The notes: generated from the sequence alone by a model not told the origin. Counted from the first letter of the stretch, positions 11,279 through 21,700 are shown. The stretch is DNA of 64,000 nucleotides from Intestinirhabdus alba (GCF_009711095.1 NZ_WMJZ01000017.1:1-64000); one strand, 5' to 3'. Made by a program: numbers and translations.

Positions 11279-12577
11279 TTAGTGATGCGCGCCCTGCAGA
11301 CGGCGGGGGCGCGCCGGGATAAAACCGGAGCCGTAGCGGGCCACCCCCAGATCCTCCCAGGGGATCGCCGGCGTATGGCCGGAAAGCATATCGCTCAGCA
11401 GCTGTCCGGAGCCGCAGGCCATCGTCCAGCCAAGGGTGCCGTGGCCGGTATTGAGCCACAGGTTTTTATACGCCGTCCGGCCGACGATCGGCGTGCCGTC
11501 CGGGGTCATCGGCCGCAGCCCGGTCCAGAAGGTGGCCTGTTCGATATGGCCGCCGCGCGGGTAGAGATCGCGCACCACCATTTCGAGCGTTTCCCGACGC
11601 GGCTGCAGCAGCTCGGTGTTATATCCGACAATCTCCGCCATCCCGCCGACGCGGATACGCCGATCGAAGCGGGTGATGGCGATTTTGTACGTTTCATCAA
11701 GGATGGTGGACACCGGCGCGCCATCCTCTTCGGCAACCGGAATGGTCAGAGAGTAGCCCTTCAGCGGGTAGACCGGTATCTCCACGATCCCCTTCAGCAT
11801 CGCCGTTGAACAGGAGCCAAACGCCATAACGTACGCATCGCCTTTGATCGTCTCCTCTGCGCAGCGTACGCCATAAATCTGTCCGCCGTCGCACAGCAGT
11901 TTATCCACCGGGGTGTTATAGCGGAAGGTCACGCCCGCCTGCGCTGCCATCTGCGCCAGGTGATGGGTAAAAAGCTGACAGTCGCCGGTTTCGTCGTTGG
12001 GCAGGCGCAGGCCGCCGGTCAGGCGATGAGCCACCTCCCCCAGCGCCGGCTCCACCTCGGCAAGGCGGGCGGACTCCAGCAGCTGATACGGCACGCCGGC
12101 ATCCTCCAGCACGGCGATATCGCGAGCGGCGTTGGCAAACTGCTGTTCGGTGCGAAACAGCTGCAGCGTTCCGCCCTGACGGCCCTCGTACTGGATGCCG
12201 GTGCTCGCCCGCAGGGCCTTCAGGCAGTCGCGGCTGTATTCGGCCAGCCGCACCATCCGCCCCTTGTTTTCCATATAGTGGCTGGTGTCGCAGTTGCGCA
12301 GCATCTGCCACATCCATTTCAGCTGGAACGGCGTGCCGTCCAGCCGCACCGCCAGCGGAGCATGGCGCTGAAACATCCACTTGATTGCTTTCAGGGGCAC
12401 CCCCGGTGCCGCCCACGGTGCCGCATAGCCCGGCGAAATCTGCCCGGCGTTGGCCGCGCTGGTGCCCAGCGCCGGACCCGGCTCCCGCTCCAGAACGGTC
12501 ACCTCGTGGCCGGCCTGATTTAAATACCAGGCGCTGGCTACGCCGATAACGCCGCTTCCCAGGATGACAACTCGCAT
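11279..12577 (-). CDS. dadA: D-amino acid dehydrogenase, FAD-dependent small subunit
   Basis: Membrane-associated flavoprotein that oxidises D-alanine and other D-amino acids to 2-oxo acids and passes electrons to the respiratory chain. The N-terminal dinucleotide-binding motif is [17 protein letters not shown]. The C-terminal segment [15 protein letters not shown] is typical of DAO-type enzymes. 432 residues, as in E. coli. It is first in the dadAX operon, with a CRP-like site 89 bases upstream of the start. Confidence 0.97.
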   Translation of the reverse strand: MRVVILGSGVIGVASAWYLNQAGHEVTVLEREPGPALGTSAANAGQISPGYAAPWAAPGVPLKAIKWMFQRHAPLAVRLDGTPFQLKWMWQMLRNCDTSHYMENKGRMVRLAEYSRDCLKALRASTGIQYEGRQGGTLQLFRTEQQFANAARDIAVLEDAGVPYQLLESARLAEVEPALGEVAHRLTGGLRLPNDETGDCQLFTHHLAQMAAQAGVTFRYNTPVDKLLCDGGQIYGVRCAEETIKGDAYVMAFGSCSTAMLKGIVEIPVYPLKGYSLTIPVAEEDGAPVSTILDETYKIAITRFDRRIRVGGMAEIVGYNTELLQPRRETLEMVVRDLYPRGGHIEQATFWTGLRPMTPDGTPIVGRTAYKNLWLNTGHGTLGWTMACGSGQLLSDMLSGHTPAIPWEDLGVARYGSGFIPARPRRLQGAHH

Positions 12578-12883
12578 AGCTACTCCGTTAACGGTAAAAG
12601 GATAATCTTCTGATTACATTTTAATAACCAAGATGAAAATGTTAATCAACATATTGCTTTTTTAGGGTGATATACCTCACAGATAGCGCCGGTGACCGGA
12701 TTCGGCCACATGAGTAACCTCTGCCCTCCCCTCTTTAACCAGCATAAAATATCGTCAAAGGCCCCGGGCACCGGAAGACCGCCAGCAAAAGTGGCGGATC
12801 GGGGCACGCATTTTAACCGGGTGATCTATGCTTGAAATAAGGTGCTCCAGTCAGAGAGCGCCGCCAACAATTGAGGTGCGCGA
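12578..12883. promoter_or_regulatory. Divergent dadA/ycgB control region with CRP-like site
   Basis: A 306-base divergent gap. The sequence at 12666-12681, GGTGA-TATACC-TCACA, is a near-consensus CRP site (TGTGA-N6-TCACA with one mismatch). E. coli dadA is known to be controlled by CRP and Lrp, and the AT-rich stretch at 12600-12660 would suit Lrp. A hairpin (CCGCCA/TGGCGG) lies near 12779-12797 on the ycgB side. Confidence 0.65.
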
Positions 12884-14416
12884 ATGGCTACGATTGATTC
12901 CATGAACAAGGACACCCCGCGGTTGAGCGATGGACCCGACTGGACTTTTGATCTGCTGGATGCCTATCTGGCGGAGATAGACCGGGTGGCGAAGCTGTAC
13001 CGGCTGGACACCTGGCCGCACCAGATTGAGGTGATCACCTCCGAGCAGATGATGGACGCCTACTCCAGCGTCGGGATGCCGATCAACTATCCCCACTGGT
13101 CGTTTGGTAAGAAGTTTATTGAAACCGAGCGCCTGTATAAGCAGGGTCAGCAAGGGCTGGCCTATGAAATCGTCATTAACTCCGACCCGTGCATCGCCTA
13201 TCTGATGGAGGAAAATACCATCACTATGCAGGCGCTGGTGATGGCCCACGCCTGCTACGGACACAACTCCTTTTTCAAAAATAACTACCTGTTCCGCAGC
13301 TGGACCGACGCCAGCTCCATCGTCGACTACCTGCTCTTTGCCCGCCATTACATTACCGAGTGTGAGGAGCGTTACGGCGTGGATGAGGTGGAGAAGCTGC
13401 TCGACTCCTGCCATGCGCTGATGAACTACGGCGTCGATCGCTATAAGCGGCCGCAAAAGCTCTCTCTCCAGGAGGAGAAGGCCCGGCAGAAAAGCCGTGA
13501 GGAGTATCTGCAGAGCCAGGTGAACAGGCTATGGCGTACCCTGCCGAAAAAAGAGGAGGAGAAAACCGTGGCCGAAGCGCGGCGCTACCCTTCGGAGCCG
13601 CAGGAGAACCTGCTCTACTTTATGGAGAAGAACGCTCCGCTGCTGGAGCCGTGGCAGCGGGAGATCCTGCGTATTGTGCGCAAGGTCAGCCAGTACTTTT
13701 ACCCGCAAAAGCAGACCCAGGTGATGAACGAAGGCTGGGCCACCTTCTGGCACTACACCATTCTTAACCATCTGTATGACGAAGGCAAAGTCACCGATCG
13801 CTTTATGCTGGAGTTTCTGCACAGCCACACCAACGTGGTGTTCCAGCCGCCCTATAACAGCCCGTGGTACAGCGGTATTAACCCCTACGCGCTGGGCTTT
13901 GCGATGTTTCAGGACATCAAGCGGATCTGCCAGTCTCCTGATGAAGAGGATCGCTACTGGTTTCCCGATATCGCCGGCAGCGACTGGCTGGAAACCCTGC
14001 ACTTCGCGATGCGTGATTTTAAAGACGAGAGCTTTATCAGCCAGTTTCTGTCGCCGAAGGTGATGCGCGATTTCCGCTTTTTCACGGTGCTGGACGATGA
14101 CCAGCATAACTACCTGGAGATTTCCGCCATCCATAACGAGGAGGGCTACCGGGAGATCCGCAGCCAGCTCTCATCACAATATAATCTGAGCAACCTGGAG
14201 CCAAACATTCAAATCTGGAACGTTGACCTGCGCGGTGACCGCTCTCTCACCCTGCGCTATATTCCGCACAACCGCGCCCCCCTCGACAAGGGGCGTCAGG
14301 AAGTATTGAAGCACGTGCACCGGCTATGGGGATTTGACGTTATTCTTGAGCAGCAGAACGAGGACGGCAGCGTCGAGCGGCTGGAGCGCTGCCCGCCGAA
14401 AATGAACGGACTTTGA
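12884..14416 (+). CDS. ycgB: SpoVR family protein YcgB
   Basis: A 510-residue SpoVR-family protein, soluble and without signal peptide. Recognisable stretches are NYPHWSFGKKF, the histidine-rich MAHACYGHNSFFKNN, and NEGWATFWHYT with HSHTNVVF. Distant relatives act in Bacillus spore cortex formation. In enterobacteria the gene is part of the RpoS-linked stress group alongside yeaGH, and its biochemical role is not settled. The length is identical to E. coli YcgB. It is single, with a perfect palindrome past its stop. Confidence 0.93.
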   Translation: MATIDSMNKDTPRLSDGPDWTFDLLDAYLAEIDRVAKLYRLDTWPHQIEVITSEQMMDAYSSVGMPINYPHWSFGKKFIETERLYKQGQQGLAYEIVINSDPCIAYLMEENTITMQALVMAHACYGHNSFFKNNYLFRSWTDASSIVDYLLFARHYITECEERYGVDEVEKLLDSCHALMNYGVDRYKRPQKLSLQEEKARQKSREEYLQSQVNRLWRTLPKKEEEKTVAEARRYPSEPQENLLYFMEKNAPLLEPWQREILRIVRKVSQYFYPQKQTQVMNEGWATFWHYTILNHLYDEGKVTDRFMLEFLHSHTNVVFQPPYNSPWYSGINPYALGFAMFQDIKRICQSPDEEDRYWFPDIAGSDWLETLHFAMRDFKDESFISQFLSPKVMRDFRFFTVLDDDQHNYLEISAIHNEEGYREIRSQLSSQYNLSNLEPNIQIWNVDLRGDRSLTLRYIPHNRAPLDKGRQEVLKHVHRLWGFDVILEQQNEDGSVERLERCPPKMNGL

Positions 14417-14520
14417 ACGCCGGACGCGCGATGAAAAAGAGGAGCCGGTGGGCGAACCGCCGGCGGCGAGGAGGTTCAGCGCAGGCAGCTAAATTTCACT
14501 TTCGGTAATGATTCACAAAA

Positions 14521-14540
14521 CGGGAAACGCGCGTTTCCCG
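14521..14540. terminator. Perfect palindrome between convergent ycgB and fadR
   Basis: CGGGAAACGCGCGTTTCCCG is a perfect 20-base palindrome in the convergent ycgB/fadR gap. It probably acts as a terminator hairpin for one or both genes, although no T tract is present. Confidence 0.5.
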
Positions 14541-14579
14541 CCCGCTAAGGGGGCGGTGTTCAGAAGTTCGTCCCGCGCT

Positions 14580-15299
14580 TCAGTGCCCCTGAATCACCAG
14601 ATCGCCGGGCAGGTTTTTCTGCATTCGCTGCCAGATCTCACCGCTCTCGTGCCCGTAGCGGCGCACTGTTTCATATACGTGATCGTGAGAGCCCTGGGAG
14701 CAGAGCTGGGACAGCCGGTGATAGAACCTCAGCGCCAGGCTGCGCGCCTCCGGGCTGGCGAAGTAGTGGCGGCCAATGCGCGTATACAGCCCTTTCATAC
14801 CGTTCAGGATCAGCCCGTAAATCGGATTACCGGAGGCGAACGCAAGGCCGCGGAAAATGCTGTAATCCAGCTCGGCGAAGGCGTCCGCGTGGTCGGCCAC
14901 CTCGTTGGCCGTCGCCAGTACCTCCTGCGCCCTGTCAGGATACTGGCGAAACGCCGTGCGGATAAATATGGTTGAAATGTTGGTGCGCACCGACAGCAGA
15001 TTATCGATCAGCTGCGGAACGCTTTCGTGATCGAGGCGGGCGAGGGTTTCAAGGATGTTCAGCCCGGAGGTTTCCCAGAAGTTGTTTACTTTTGTCGGCT
15101 TACCGTGCTGGATGGTCAGCCAGCCGTCCCGGGCCAGGCGCTGCAGCACCTCCCGCAGCGTGGTGCGCGTTACGCCAATCAGCTCGGAGAGTTCACGCTC
15201 GGCGGGTAAAATGGTGCCCGGAGGAAAGCGGTTATTCCAGATGCTTTCAATGATGTATTCTTCCGCGAAACCCGCCGGGCTTTGCGCCTTGATAACCAT
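14580..15299 (-). CDS. fadR: Fatty acid metabolism regulator FadR
   Basis: GntR-family repressor/activator. It represses fad genes and activates fabA/fabB and is released from DNA by long-chain acyl-CoA. It has an N-terminal winged helix ([26 protein letters not shown]) and a C-terminal acyl-CoA-binding helical domain. The start is ATG 15299 ([11 protein letters not shown]), giving 239 residues as in E. coli; a longer in-frame extension has no homology. It is divergent from nhaB. A regulated target, fadD, lies in this window. Confidence 0.97.
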   Translation of the reverse strand: MVIKAQSPAGFAEEYIIESIWNNRFPPGTILPAERELSELIGVTRTTLREVLQRLARDGWLTIQHGKPTKVNNFWETSGLNILETLARLDHESVPQLIDNLLSVRTNISTIFIRTAFRQYPDRAQEVLATANEVADHADAFAELDYSIFRGLAFASGNPIYGLILNGMKGLYTRIGRHYFASPEARSLALRFYHRLSQLCSQGSHDHVYETVRRYGHESGEIWQRMQKNLPGDLVIQGH

Positions 15300-15512
15300 A
15301 GTGAGATTTCCATTACACAGCAAAACAGAGTTACACTCATCATACCAGACGGCCTTAAAGGCTGATAGCGGACCCGGTGAAGAAAAAGGGGATCGCGGTT
15401 TCATTTTGCGGATATCGCCGGACAACGCCGGTTAAGGGCTTGCCTGCTTCCGGTACGCCCGTTAAGCTCTGCGGCTAACGTCCTCTTCATTTTACGGGTA
15501 AGGAAAACCGCC

Positions 15513-17054
15513 ATGGAACTCTCCTGGAGCCGCGCCATGTGGCGTAACTTTTTGGGTCAGTCGCCGGACTGGTACAAGCTCACGCTGCTGCTCTTTCTGA
15601 TCGTTAATCCACTCGTTTTCTTCATCAATCCGTTTGTCGCGGGCTGGCTGCTGGTTGCGGAATTTATCTTTACGCTGGCGATGGCGCTAAAGTGCTATCC
15701 CCTGCTGCCCGGTGGCCTGCTGGCCGTTGAGGCCGTGCTGACAGGCATGACCAGCGCCGCGCACGTGCGCGCCGAGGTCGCCGCCAACCTTGAGGTGCTG
15801 CTGCTGCTGATGTTTATGGTGGCCGGCATTTACTTTATGAAGCAGCTGCTGCTGTTTATTTTTACCCGCCTGCTGCTGAGCATTCGCTCCAAGACCCTGC
15901 TTTCACTCGCGTTCTGCATCGCCGCGGCGTTCCTGTCGGCGTTTCTCGACGCCCTCACCGTGGTGGCGGTGGTCATCAGCGTCGCGGTCGGATTTTACGG
16001 TATCTGGCACCGGGTGGCCTCGTCGCGGGGCGACGACCACGACATCCTCGATGACACCCACGTCGGAGCGCATGACAAGAGCGTGCTTGAGCAGTTCCGC
16101 GCCTTTTTGCGCAGCCTGATGATGCACGCCGGCGTCGGCACCGCGCTGGGCGGCGTGATGACCATGGTCGGCGAGCCCCAGAACCTGATTATCGCCAGGG
16201 CGGCGGGCTGGCATTTCAGCGACTTTTTTCTGCGCATGTCGCCGGTTACCGTGCCGGTTCTGGTCTGCGGACTGCTGACCTGCGCGCTGGTCGAAAAGAT
16301 GCGCTGGTTCGGCTATGGCGAAGCGCTGCCGGAGGAGGTGCGCGAGGTGCTGCAGCAGTTCGACGATCGCACTCGCCAGCAGCGCAGCCGTCAGGATCGC
16401 CTTCGGCTGGTGGTACAGGCGATTATCGGCGTCTGGCTGATTATTGCCCTCGCGCTGCACCTGGCGGAGGTGGGGCTGATTGGCCTTTCGGTGATCATTC
16501 TCGCCACCTCGCTGACCGGCGTCACCGATGAGCACGCCATCGGCAAGGCGTTCACCGAGTCGCTGCCGTTTACCGCTCTGCTGACGGTCTTTTTCTCCAT
16601 CGTGGCGGTCATTATCGATCAGCAGCTCTTTTCGCCGATTATCCACTTTGTGCTGCAGGCCTCAGAGCACGCGCAGCTGTCGCTGTTCTACCTCTTCAAC
16701 GGCTTACTCTCCTCCATTTCTGATAACGTCTTCGTCGGCACGATCTACATTAACGAGGCGAAGGCGGCGATGGAGAGCGGAGCCATCAGCCTCGGCCAGT
16801 ATGAGCTGCTGGCGGTGGCGATTAACACCGGCACCAATCTGCCCTCCGTCGCCACGCCAAACGGCCAGGCGGCGTTTCTGTTCCTGCTCACCTCGGCGCT
16901 GGCACCGTTAATCCGCCTCTCCTATGGTCGGATGGTCTGGATGGCGCTGCCCTATACGCTGGTTCTTACGCTGGTGGGCCTGCTCTGCGTCGAGTTCTCT
17001 CTGACGCCGCTCACCGAATGGATGACTCAGTCAGGCTGGCTGACGCTACCGTAA
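15513..17054 (+). CDS. nhaB: Na+/H+ antiporter NhaB
   Basis: NhaB-type electrogenic sodium/proton antiporter of the inner membrane, 513 residues with about a dozen hydrophobic segments. It supports sodium tolerance, mainly at neutral pH. AAGGA precedes ATG 15513. Family stretches include [14 protein letters not shown] and GEPQNLIIA, and [16 protein letters not shown] near the C-terminus. A GC-rich hairpin follows the stop. Confidence 0.96.
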   Translation: MELSWSRAMWRNFLGQSPDWYKLTLLLFLIVNPLVFFINPFVAGWLLVAEFIFTLAMALKCYPLLPGGLLAVEAVLTGMTSAAHVRAEVAANLEVLLLLMFMVAGIYFMKQLLLFIFTRLLLSIRSKTLLSLAFCIAAAFLSAFLDALTVVAVVISVAVGFYGIWHRVASSRGDDHDILDDTHVGAHDKSVLEQFRAFLRSLMMHAGVGTALGGVMTMVGEPQNLIIARAAGWHFSDFFLRMSPVTVPVLVCGLLTCALVEKMRWFGYGEALPEEVREVLQQFDDRTRQQRSRQDRLRLVVQAIIGVWLIIALALHLAEVGLIGLSVIILATSLTGVTDEHAIGKAFTESLPFTALLTVFFSIVAVIIDQQLFSPIIHFVLQASEHAQLSLFYLFNGLLSSISDNVFVGTIYINEAKAAMESGAISLGQYELLAVAINTGTNLPSVATPNGQAAFLFLLTSALAPLIRLSYGRMVWMALPYTLVLTLVGLLCVEFSLTPLTEWMTQSGWLTLP

Positions 17055-17058
17055 AGCG

Positions 17059-17080
17059 GCCGGGCAGCTCCCTGCCCGGC
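17059..17080 (+). terminator. Hairpin after nhaB
   Basis: GCCGGGCAG and CTGCCCGGC form a 9-base-pair stem with a 4-base loop a few bases past the nhaB stop. The following T content is low. Confidence 0.6.
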
Positions 17081-17193
17081 CCGTTCTGCTGGCTGTTAAT
17101 TGTGCAATCGGGCACTATTTTATTTTCGGCTAGTGGCGCGTCAGGCGAATTGGTTTACACTGCGCTTTCTACGCATACTGCAGGGAAATGATT

Positions 17194-17724
17194 ATGTTGC
17201 GATTTTTGAACCAGTGCTCACGCGGACGGGGCGCGTGGTTACTGATGGCGTTAACCGCCCTCGCGCTGGAGCTGGTTGCGCTCTGGTTCCAGCACGTTAT
17301 GTTGCTCAAGCCGTGCGTGCTGTGCATTTACGAACGCTGCGCGCTGTTTGGCGTGCTGGGCGCGGGCCTGGTTGGCGCAATCGCGCCAAAAACACCGCTG
17401 CGCTACGTGGCGATCATTATCTGGCTCTATAGCGCCTGGCGCGGTGCCCAGCTGACCTGGGAGCACACCATGATCCAGCTGCATCCCTCTCCGTTCCTGA
17501 CCTGCGACTTTATGGCCCGCTTTCCGGCCTGGCTACCGCTGGACAAATGGCTGCCGCAGGTATTTGTGGCGTCGGGGGACTGCGCCCAGCGCCAGTGGGA
17601 ATTTTTAACCCTGGAAATGCCGCAGTGGCTGTTCGGCATCTTCGTGGCCTATTTTATCGTCGGCGCGCTGGTGCTCATCGCCCAGCCCTTCAAACCTAAA
17701 CGCCGCGATCTGTTCGGCCGCTAA
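17194..17724 (+). CDS. dsbB: Disulfide bond formation protein B
   Basis: Four-helix inner-membrane protein that reoxidises DsbA and passes electrons to quinones. Numbered from ATG 17194, all four catalytic cysteines are present: Cys41 and Cys44 in KPCVLC, Cys104 in FLTCDF, and Cys130 in SGDCAQ. I chose 17194 over the ATG at 17188 because AGGGA is 7 bases away and the protein then has the standard 176 residues. A strong terminator follows. Confidence 0.97.
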   Translation: MLRFLNQCSRGRGAWLLMALTALALELVALWFQHVMLLKPCVLCIYERCALFGVLGAGLVGAIAPKTPLRYVAIIIWLYSAWRGAQLTWEHTMIQLHPSPFLTCDFMARFPAWLPLDKWLPQVFVASGDCAQRQWEFLTLEMPQWLFGIFVAYFIVGALVLIAQPFKPKRRDLFGR

Positions 17725-17730
17725 TCGCTA

Positions 17731-17752
17731 CGCCCCTTCGGGGGCGTTTTTT
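17731..17752 (+). terminator. dsbB terminator
   Basis: CGCCCC-TTC-GGGGGCG followed by TTTTTT, a textbook intrinsic terminator just after dsbB. Confidence 0.9.
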
Positions 17753-17838
17753 ATACCCGGCACCACCTCCTCCTGGTTCAGAACAGGCGGCGACCCACAT
17801 TCATCTTTTCCAGGAAAGCTCCTCTTAGCGGGAGCCGC

Positions 17839-18285
17839 TTACTCCGCCCATGACGGTTTATTGAGGATGTGCTCCTGCCAGTCATGCACTTCTGACTCTT
17901 TTACCGCCATATGACGAACCGATATACGCTCACCATGCATCGCGGCCTTCGAGCCGGTAAGCAGCGGGTGCCAAGTCGGCAGCGGTTTCCCTTCCGCCAG
18001 CAGGCGATAGGCGCAGGTCATCGGCAGCCATTCAAACGTGGGCAGGTTCTCGCGGGTCAGCTTGATGCAGTCAGGTTCATATTCGAAGCGGCGCGCATAG
18101 TTGCGGCACTGGCAGGATTTGATATTCAGCTGACGGCAGGCGACATTCGTGAAATAGATCTCATCGGTATCTTCATCCATCAGCTTATGCAGGCAGCAGC
18201 GACCGCAGCCGTCGCACAACGACTCCCATTCGGCATCGGTCATCTCATCCAGGATTTTTGTTTGCCAGAAAGCCAGCTCGCTCAT
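17839..18285 (-). CDS. ycgN: YcgN family cysteine-cluster protein
   Basis: A UPF0260-type protein of about 148 residues with a dense cysteine cluster ([11 protein letters not shown], then [14 protein letters not shown] and later single cysteines). This suggests metal or iron-sulfur binding, as in the zinc/iron-chelating cysteine family. The function is unknown. I start at ATG 18285 (MSELAFW); the 20-residue extension possible upstream is not conserved. It is leftward, downstream of ycgM. The umuDC-hlyE genes found near here in E. coli are absent. Confidence 0.9.
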   Translation of the reverse strand: MSELAFWQTKILDEMTDAEWESLCDGCGRCCLHKLMDEDTDEIYFTNVACRQLNIKSCQCRNYARRFEYEPDCIKLTRENLPTFEWLPMTCAYRLLAEGKPLPTWHPLLTGSKAAMHGERISVRHMAVKESEVHDWQEHILNKPSWAE

Positions 18286-18378
18286 CGGGGTATCCGTTGT
18301 TGCAGTAAAGCCGCACCTTATAACCAGTCCGGCACGCCGATGCAAGCGCTGCCGCCTAAAAAGAGCGGCAACCGCCCT

Positions 18379-19038
18379 TTACAGCACTCTGGTGGAGAGC
18401 GTATAGCCGTTAAAGTTTACCGTCAGCTCGTCGCCGCCGCACAGTGGACCAACGCCATCAGGCGTGCCCGTCAGCACCACGTCGCCCGCTTTCAGGGTGA
18501 AAAATTTGCTCATATACGCGATCAGCGGAACAATTTTATGGATCATATCGGCGGTACTTCCCTGCTGACGCACTTCGCCATTTACGCTCAGCCCAAGGGC
18601 CGTATTCTGCGGATCGCCATTGAACTCCGCCGCCGGGATAAACCCCGAAAGCGGACAGGCATTATCAAAACCTTTCGCTTTCTCCCACGGCTGGCCCGCC
18701 TTTTTCATTTTGCTCTGTACGTCGCGCAGCGTCAGATCGAGCGCCACGCCGTAGCCGGCAATAGCCTTACGCACGTGCTCTTCGGTGGCCTGACGCAGGG
18801 TGGCACCAATCAGTACCGCCAGCTCCACCTCATGGTGCACGCTTCCCATCTCCGTCGGGATCGCCAGCGGCTGACGCAGATCGCACAGCGCGGTTTCCGG
18901 TTTGATAAAAAGAACCGGTTCGGCCGGCGTCGCGCTGCCCATCTCCTGAATATGCTTTGCATAGTTGCTGCCTACGCAAACCACTTTACTCACCGGGTAA
19001 TCAAGCAGCTCGCCCTGCCAGTTATGATGTTGATACAT
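18379..19038 (-). CDS. ycgM: Fumarylacetoacetate hydrolase-family protein YcgM
   Basis: A 219-residue FAH-fold enzyme with the metal-binding acidic residues visible in EVELAVLIG and LDLTLRDVQ, plus the family ending TGTPDGVGPL. Members act as acylpyruvate hydrolases, decarboxylases or oxaloacetate tautomerases. The sequence alone does not choose between these. Cytoplasmic. It lies between ycgL and ycgN, all leftward. Confidence 0.92.
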   Translation of the reverse strand: MYQHHNWQGELLDYPVSKVVCVGSNYAKHIQEMGSATPAEPVLFIKPETALCDLRQPLAIPTEMGSVHHEVELAVLIGATLRQATEEHVRKAIAGYGVALDLTLRDVQSKMKKAGQPWEKAKGFDNACPLSGFIPAAEFNGDPQNTALGLSVNGEVRQQGSTADMIHKIVPLIAYMSKFFTLKAGDVVLTGTPDGVGPLCGGDELTVNFNGYTLSTRVL

Positions 19039-19130
19039 GTTATTCCCCTAACGTGATGATGGATAATATCGCCCCTGCGACGCCCCGAACGCTTGCCGAT
19101 TTAATTTAGGCGCTGGCGTCCGCTTAGCGC

Positions 19131-19221
19131 CTGGCCCATCAGGCGTAGCTGCCGCCGGCACGCTGAACGCAAACAGCGCCGGGTTCAGGATGGCAGGTAA
19201 AATAGCCCTGATGGGCCAGGC
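19131..19221. repeat. Dispersed repeat family B, short copy
   Basis: A 91-base element whose ends are inverted repeats: CTGGCCCATCAGGCGTA on the left and CTGATGGGCCAGG on the right. It shares the internal phrase GGGTTCA..ATGGCA.GTAAA with the second copy at 47394-47561. Both copies are followed closely by CTTAATT. It lies between ycgM and ycgL and has no coding content. Confidence 0.75.
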
Positions 19222-19234
19222 TCTTAATTTTCCT

Positions 19235-19498
19235 TTACGGTGTAAGATGCTGTTTCAGTAAATCTTCCGGCGGCGGCGGCAGTTGTAAATAATAACCCTG
19301 TTCGCTAAGCGCTCGTTTTACTTTATCCAGATCGGCATTAACTAATTTCTTACGACCGTCCAGCGGCAAAATCATCGCCAGCTGCGGCTTACCAAAACCT
19401 TTCATCAGCTCTTCAGGAACCCGTGAGAAATCGTCTTTTTTTTCGACGTATAAATAGGCCCCATCGCGCTTACTGCTCCGGTAGATCACACAAAACAT
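19235..19498 (-). CDS. ycgL: YcgL domain protein
   Basis: An 87-residue cytoplasmic protein of the YcgL family, starting [17 protein letters not shown]. The structure of the family is known (a small alpha/beta fold); the function is not. It runs away from minC, as in E. coli, and the repeat B element sits 13 bases past its stop. Confidence 0.92.
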   Translation of the reverse strand: MFCVIYRSSKRDGAYLYVEKKDDFSRVPEELMKGFGKPQLAMILPLDGRKKLVNADLDKVKRALSEQGYYLQLPPPPEDLLKQHLTP

Positions 19499-19538
19499 AC
19501 ATTTTACTCTTAATTAAGTCGTTGGCGACTTGCCTCAA

Positions 19539-19544
19539 TATAAT
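19539..19544 (+). promoter_or_regulatory. Candidate -10 element of the min operon promoter
   Basis: TATAAT in the AT-rich gap between ycgL and the family A repeat, about 290 bases upstream of minC. A weak -35 (TAAGTC) lies 18 bases before it. If used, the transcript crosses the whole repeat before minC. Tentative. Confidence 0.35.
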
Positions 19545-19599
19545 AGTGACTATAACATGCCAGCTGGACTTCGGAATATCACTCCATCCTGGAGATGAT

Positions 19600-19805
19600 C
19601 TACCCTAAATAATCCAGGCTGTGGGACAAAACGCAACGTGTTTTGCAAAATCGCTGGCGCTGCTGCCAAAGGGGGAACCTGCGGCAGCAGCGCCAAATTC
19701 GCCAGGCGCGAATTTGAAAAGCCACAGGCGGGCTTCGCAAGGGGCAAGGCGTCTTCGCCGTAAGGGTCCCTTAAGCGCCTGCAGCTTGTAGCATGACGGG
19801 TTTAA
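19600..19805. repeat. Repeat family A element directly upstream of minC
   Basis: It begins CTACCCTAAATAATCCAGGC and ends CTTGTAGCATGACGGGT, imperfect inverted ends of family A. It contains the shared AAAACGC..GCGTTTTG hairpin and longer internal inverted repeats (GGCGCTGCTGCC with its complement about 30 bases later). Its right end is 24 bases from the minC start codon, leaving room for little more than the ribosome site. Confidence 0.8.
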
Positions 19806-19828
19806 ATTGCAAATTGAGTAAGGTCAGG

Positions 19829-20533
19829 ATGTCAAACACGCCAATCGAGCTTAAAGGCAGTAGCTTCACGTTATCAGTGGTTCACTTGCACCAGGCGGAA
19901 TCCGAGGTTATTCGCCGGGCGTTGGAAGACAAAATCGCTCAGGCCCCTGCTTTTTTAAAACACGCTCCCGTGGTGCTTAACGTGAGCGATCTTGATGCGC
20001 CGGTAGACTGGCCGCTGCTGCATCAGATCGTCACCTCGACGGGGCTGCGGGTGATCGGCGTCAGCGGCTGTAAAGACCCTGAGCTGAAAGCGGAAATCGA
20101 TGCGATGGGACTACCGCTGCTGACCGAAGGCAGAGACAAGGTCGCGCGCGCGGCGTCGGAAGCCGCCGATTCGGGCGAGCCGCCGCATAACGTAACCCCG
20201 ATCACAAAAACGCGATTAATTGACGCTCCGGTTCGTTCCGGCCAGCGTATTTATGCGCCACAATGTGATCTGATTGTTACAAACCACGTCAGCGCCGGCG
20301 CGGAGCTTATCGCCGACGGCAATATTCATGTCTATGGTATGATGCGCGGTCGCGTGCTGGCCGGGGCGAGCGGCGACAGAGAAGCACAAATCTTTTGTAC
20401 CCACCTGACGGCGGAGCTGGTGTCCATCGCGGGTGTTTACTGGCTGAGTGATAATATCCCGGCAGAATTTTATGGCAAAGCGGCGCGTCTGCAGCTGGCT
20501 GACAACGCTTTGACAGTTCAACCGTTAAATTGA
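19829..20533 (+). CDS. minC: Septum site-determining protein MinC
   Basis: Inhibitor of FtsZ assembly that blocks division near the poles when recruited to the membrane by MinD. It has an N-terminal FtsZ-inhibiting domain (about 1-100), a variable linker, and a C-terminal beta-helix dimer domain containing [16 protein letters not shown] and [13 protein letters not shown]-like sequence (here RVLAG). ATG 19829 follows AAGGTCAGG, giving 234 residues starting [10 protein letters not shown]; the 12-residue extension upstream is not conserved. First gene of minCDE. Confidence 0.97.
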   Translation: MSNTPIELKGSSFTLSVVHLHQAESEVIRRALEDKIAQAPAFLKHAPVVLNVSDLDAPVDWPLLHQIVTSTGLRVIGVSGCKDPELKAEIDAMGLPLLTEGRDKVARAASEAADSGEPPHNVTPITKTRLIDAPVRSGQRIYAPQCDLIVTNHVSAGAELIADGNIHVYGMMRGRVLAGASGDREAQIFCTHLTAELVSIAGVYWLSDNIPAEFYGKAARLQLADNALTVQPLN

Positions 20534-20556
20534 TCCCTTTTTAACAAGGAATTTCT

Positions 20557-21369
20557 ATGGCACGCATAATTGTTGTTACTTCGGGTAAAGGGGGCGTTGG
20601 CAAAACCACCTCCAGCGCGGCCATCGCTACCGGTTTGGCCCAGAAGGGTAAGAAAACCGTCGTTATTGATTTTGATATTGGCCTGCGCAACCTTGACCTG
20701 ATCATGGGCTGCGAGCGCCGCGTGGTCTACGATTTCGTCAACGTCATTCAGGGCGACGCCACGCTGAATCAGGCATTGATTAAAGATAAGCGCACTGAGA
20801 ATCTGTATATTCTTCCGGCTTCGCAAACCCGCGATAAAGACGCGCTGACCCGCGAAGGGGTGGCGAAGGTGCTCGACGAACTGCAGGCGATGGCCTTCGA
20901 CTTCATTATCTGCGACTCCCCGGCGGGCATTGAGACCGGCGCGCTGATGGCGCTCTATTTCGCCGATGAAGCCATTATTACCACCAATCCGGAAGTCTCA
21001 TCGGTACGCGATTCTGACCGTATTCTCGGCATTCTCGCGTCAAAGTCCCGCCGTGCGGAGAACGGCGAGGAGCCGATTAAAGAGCATCTGCTGCTGACGC
21101 GCTACAATCCCGGCCGCGTAAACAAAGGCGACATGCTGAGTATGGAAGATGTGCTGGAAATTCTGCGTATTAAGCTGGTTGGCGTCATTCCGGAAGACCA
21201 GTCCGTACTGCGCGCATCTAACCAGGGCGAGCCGGTGATCCTCGACGAGAATGCTGACGCCGGAAAAGCGTATGCTGATACCGTTGAGCGCCTGTTGGGA
21301 GAAGAACGTCCTTTCCGCTTCATAGAAGAAGAGAAGAAAGGTTTCCTCAAACGCCTGTTCGGAGGATAA
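20557..21369 (+). CDS. minD: Septum site-determining ATPase MinD
   Basis: Membrane-cycling ATPase of the ParA/MinD group that carries MinC and is released by MinE, giving pole-to-pole oscillation. The deviant Walker A motif KGGVGKTT is at residues 11-18. The C-terminal amphipathic membrane-targeting helix reads KKGFLKRLFGG. Length 270 as usual. AAGGA precedes the ATG, 23 bases after minC. Confidence 0.98.
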   Translation: MARIIVVTSGKGGVGKTTSSAAIATGLAQKGKKTVVIDFDIGLRNLDLIMGCERRVVYDFVNVIQGDATLNQALIKDKRTENLYILPASQTRDKDALTREGVAKVLDELQAMAFDFIICDSPAGIETGALMALYFADEAIITTNPEVSSVRDSDRILGILASKSRRAENGEEPIKEHLLLTRYNPGRVNKGDMLSMEDVLEILRIKLVGVIPEDQSVLRASNQGEPVILDENADAGKAYADTVERLLGEERPFRFIEEEKKGFLKRLFGG

Positions 21370-21372
21370 ATT

Positions 21373-21639
21373 ATGGCATTACTGGACTTTTTTCTCTCGC
21401 GGAAAAAGAACACCGCCAACATTGCGAAAGAGCGACTGCAGATTATCGTCGCAGAACGTCGCCGCAGCGACACCGAGCCGCATTATTTGCCGCAGCTGCG
21501 TAAAGATATTCTGGAAGTAATTTGTAAGTATGTGCAGATTGATCCTGATATGGTCACCGTTCAGCTTGAACAAAAAGACGGCGATATTTCCATTCTTGAA
21601 CTTAACGTAACGTTACCCGAAGCGGAAGAAGCGAAATAA
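21373..21639 (+). CDS. minE: Cell division topological specificity factor MinE
   Basis: An 88-residue protein that stimulates MinD ATPase and confines MinCD to the poles. It has an N-terminal membrane and MinD contact region ([22 protein letters not shown]) and a C-terminal dimerisation domain. It starts 3 bases after the minD stop. A terminator follows. Confidence 0.97.
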   Translation: MALLDFFLSRKKNTANIAKERLQIIVAERRRSDTEPHYLPQLRKDILEVICKYVQIDPDMVTVQLEQKDGDISILELNVTLPEAEEAK

Positions 21640-21673
21640 ACTCAGTTCAGGATAATTCCTATTTACTCTATTT

Positions 21674-21700
21674 AAAGGCAGAGCGCTCTGCCTTTTTCTT
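21674..21700 (+). terminator. minCDE terminator
   Basis: AAAGGCAGAG and CTCTGCCTTT form a perfect stem around a GC turn, followed by a T-rich run. Confidence 0.9.

Noticed and set aside
14430-14507. A 25-codon arginine-rich frame after ycgB
   Set aside because: It lies in the convergent gap among hairpins, has no homology I recognise, and its composition follows local GC.
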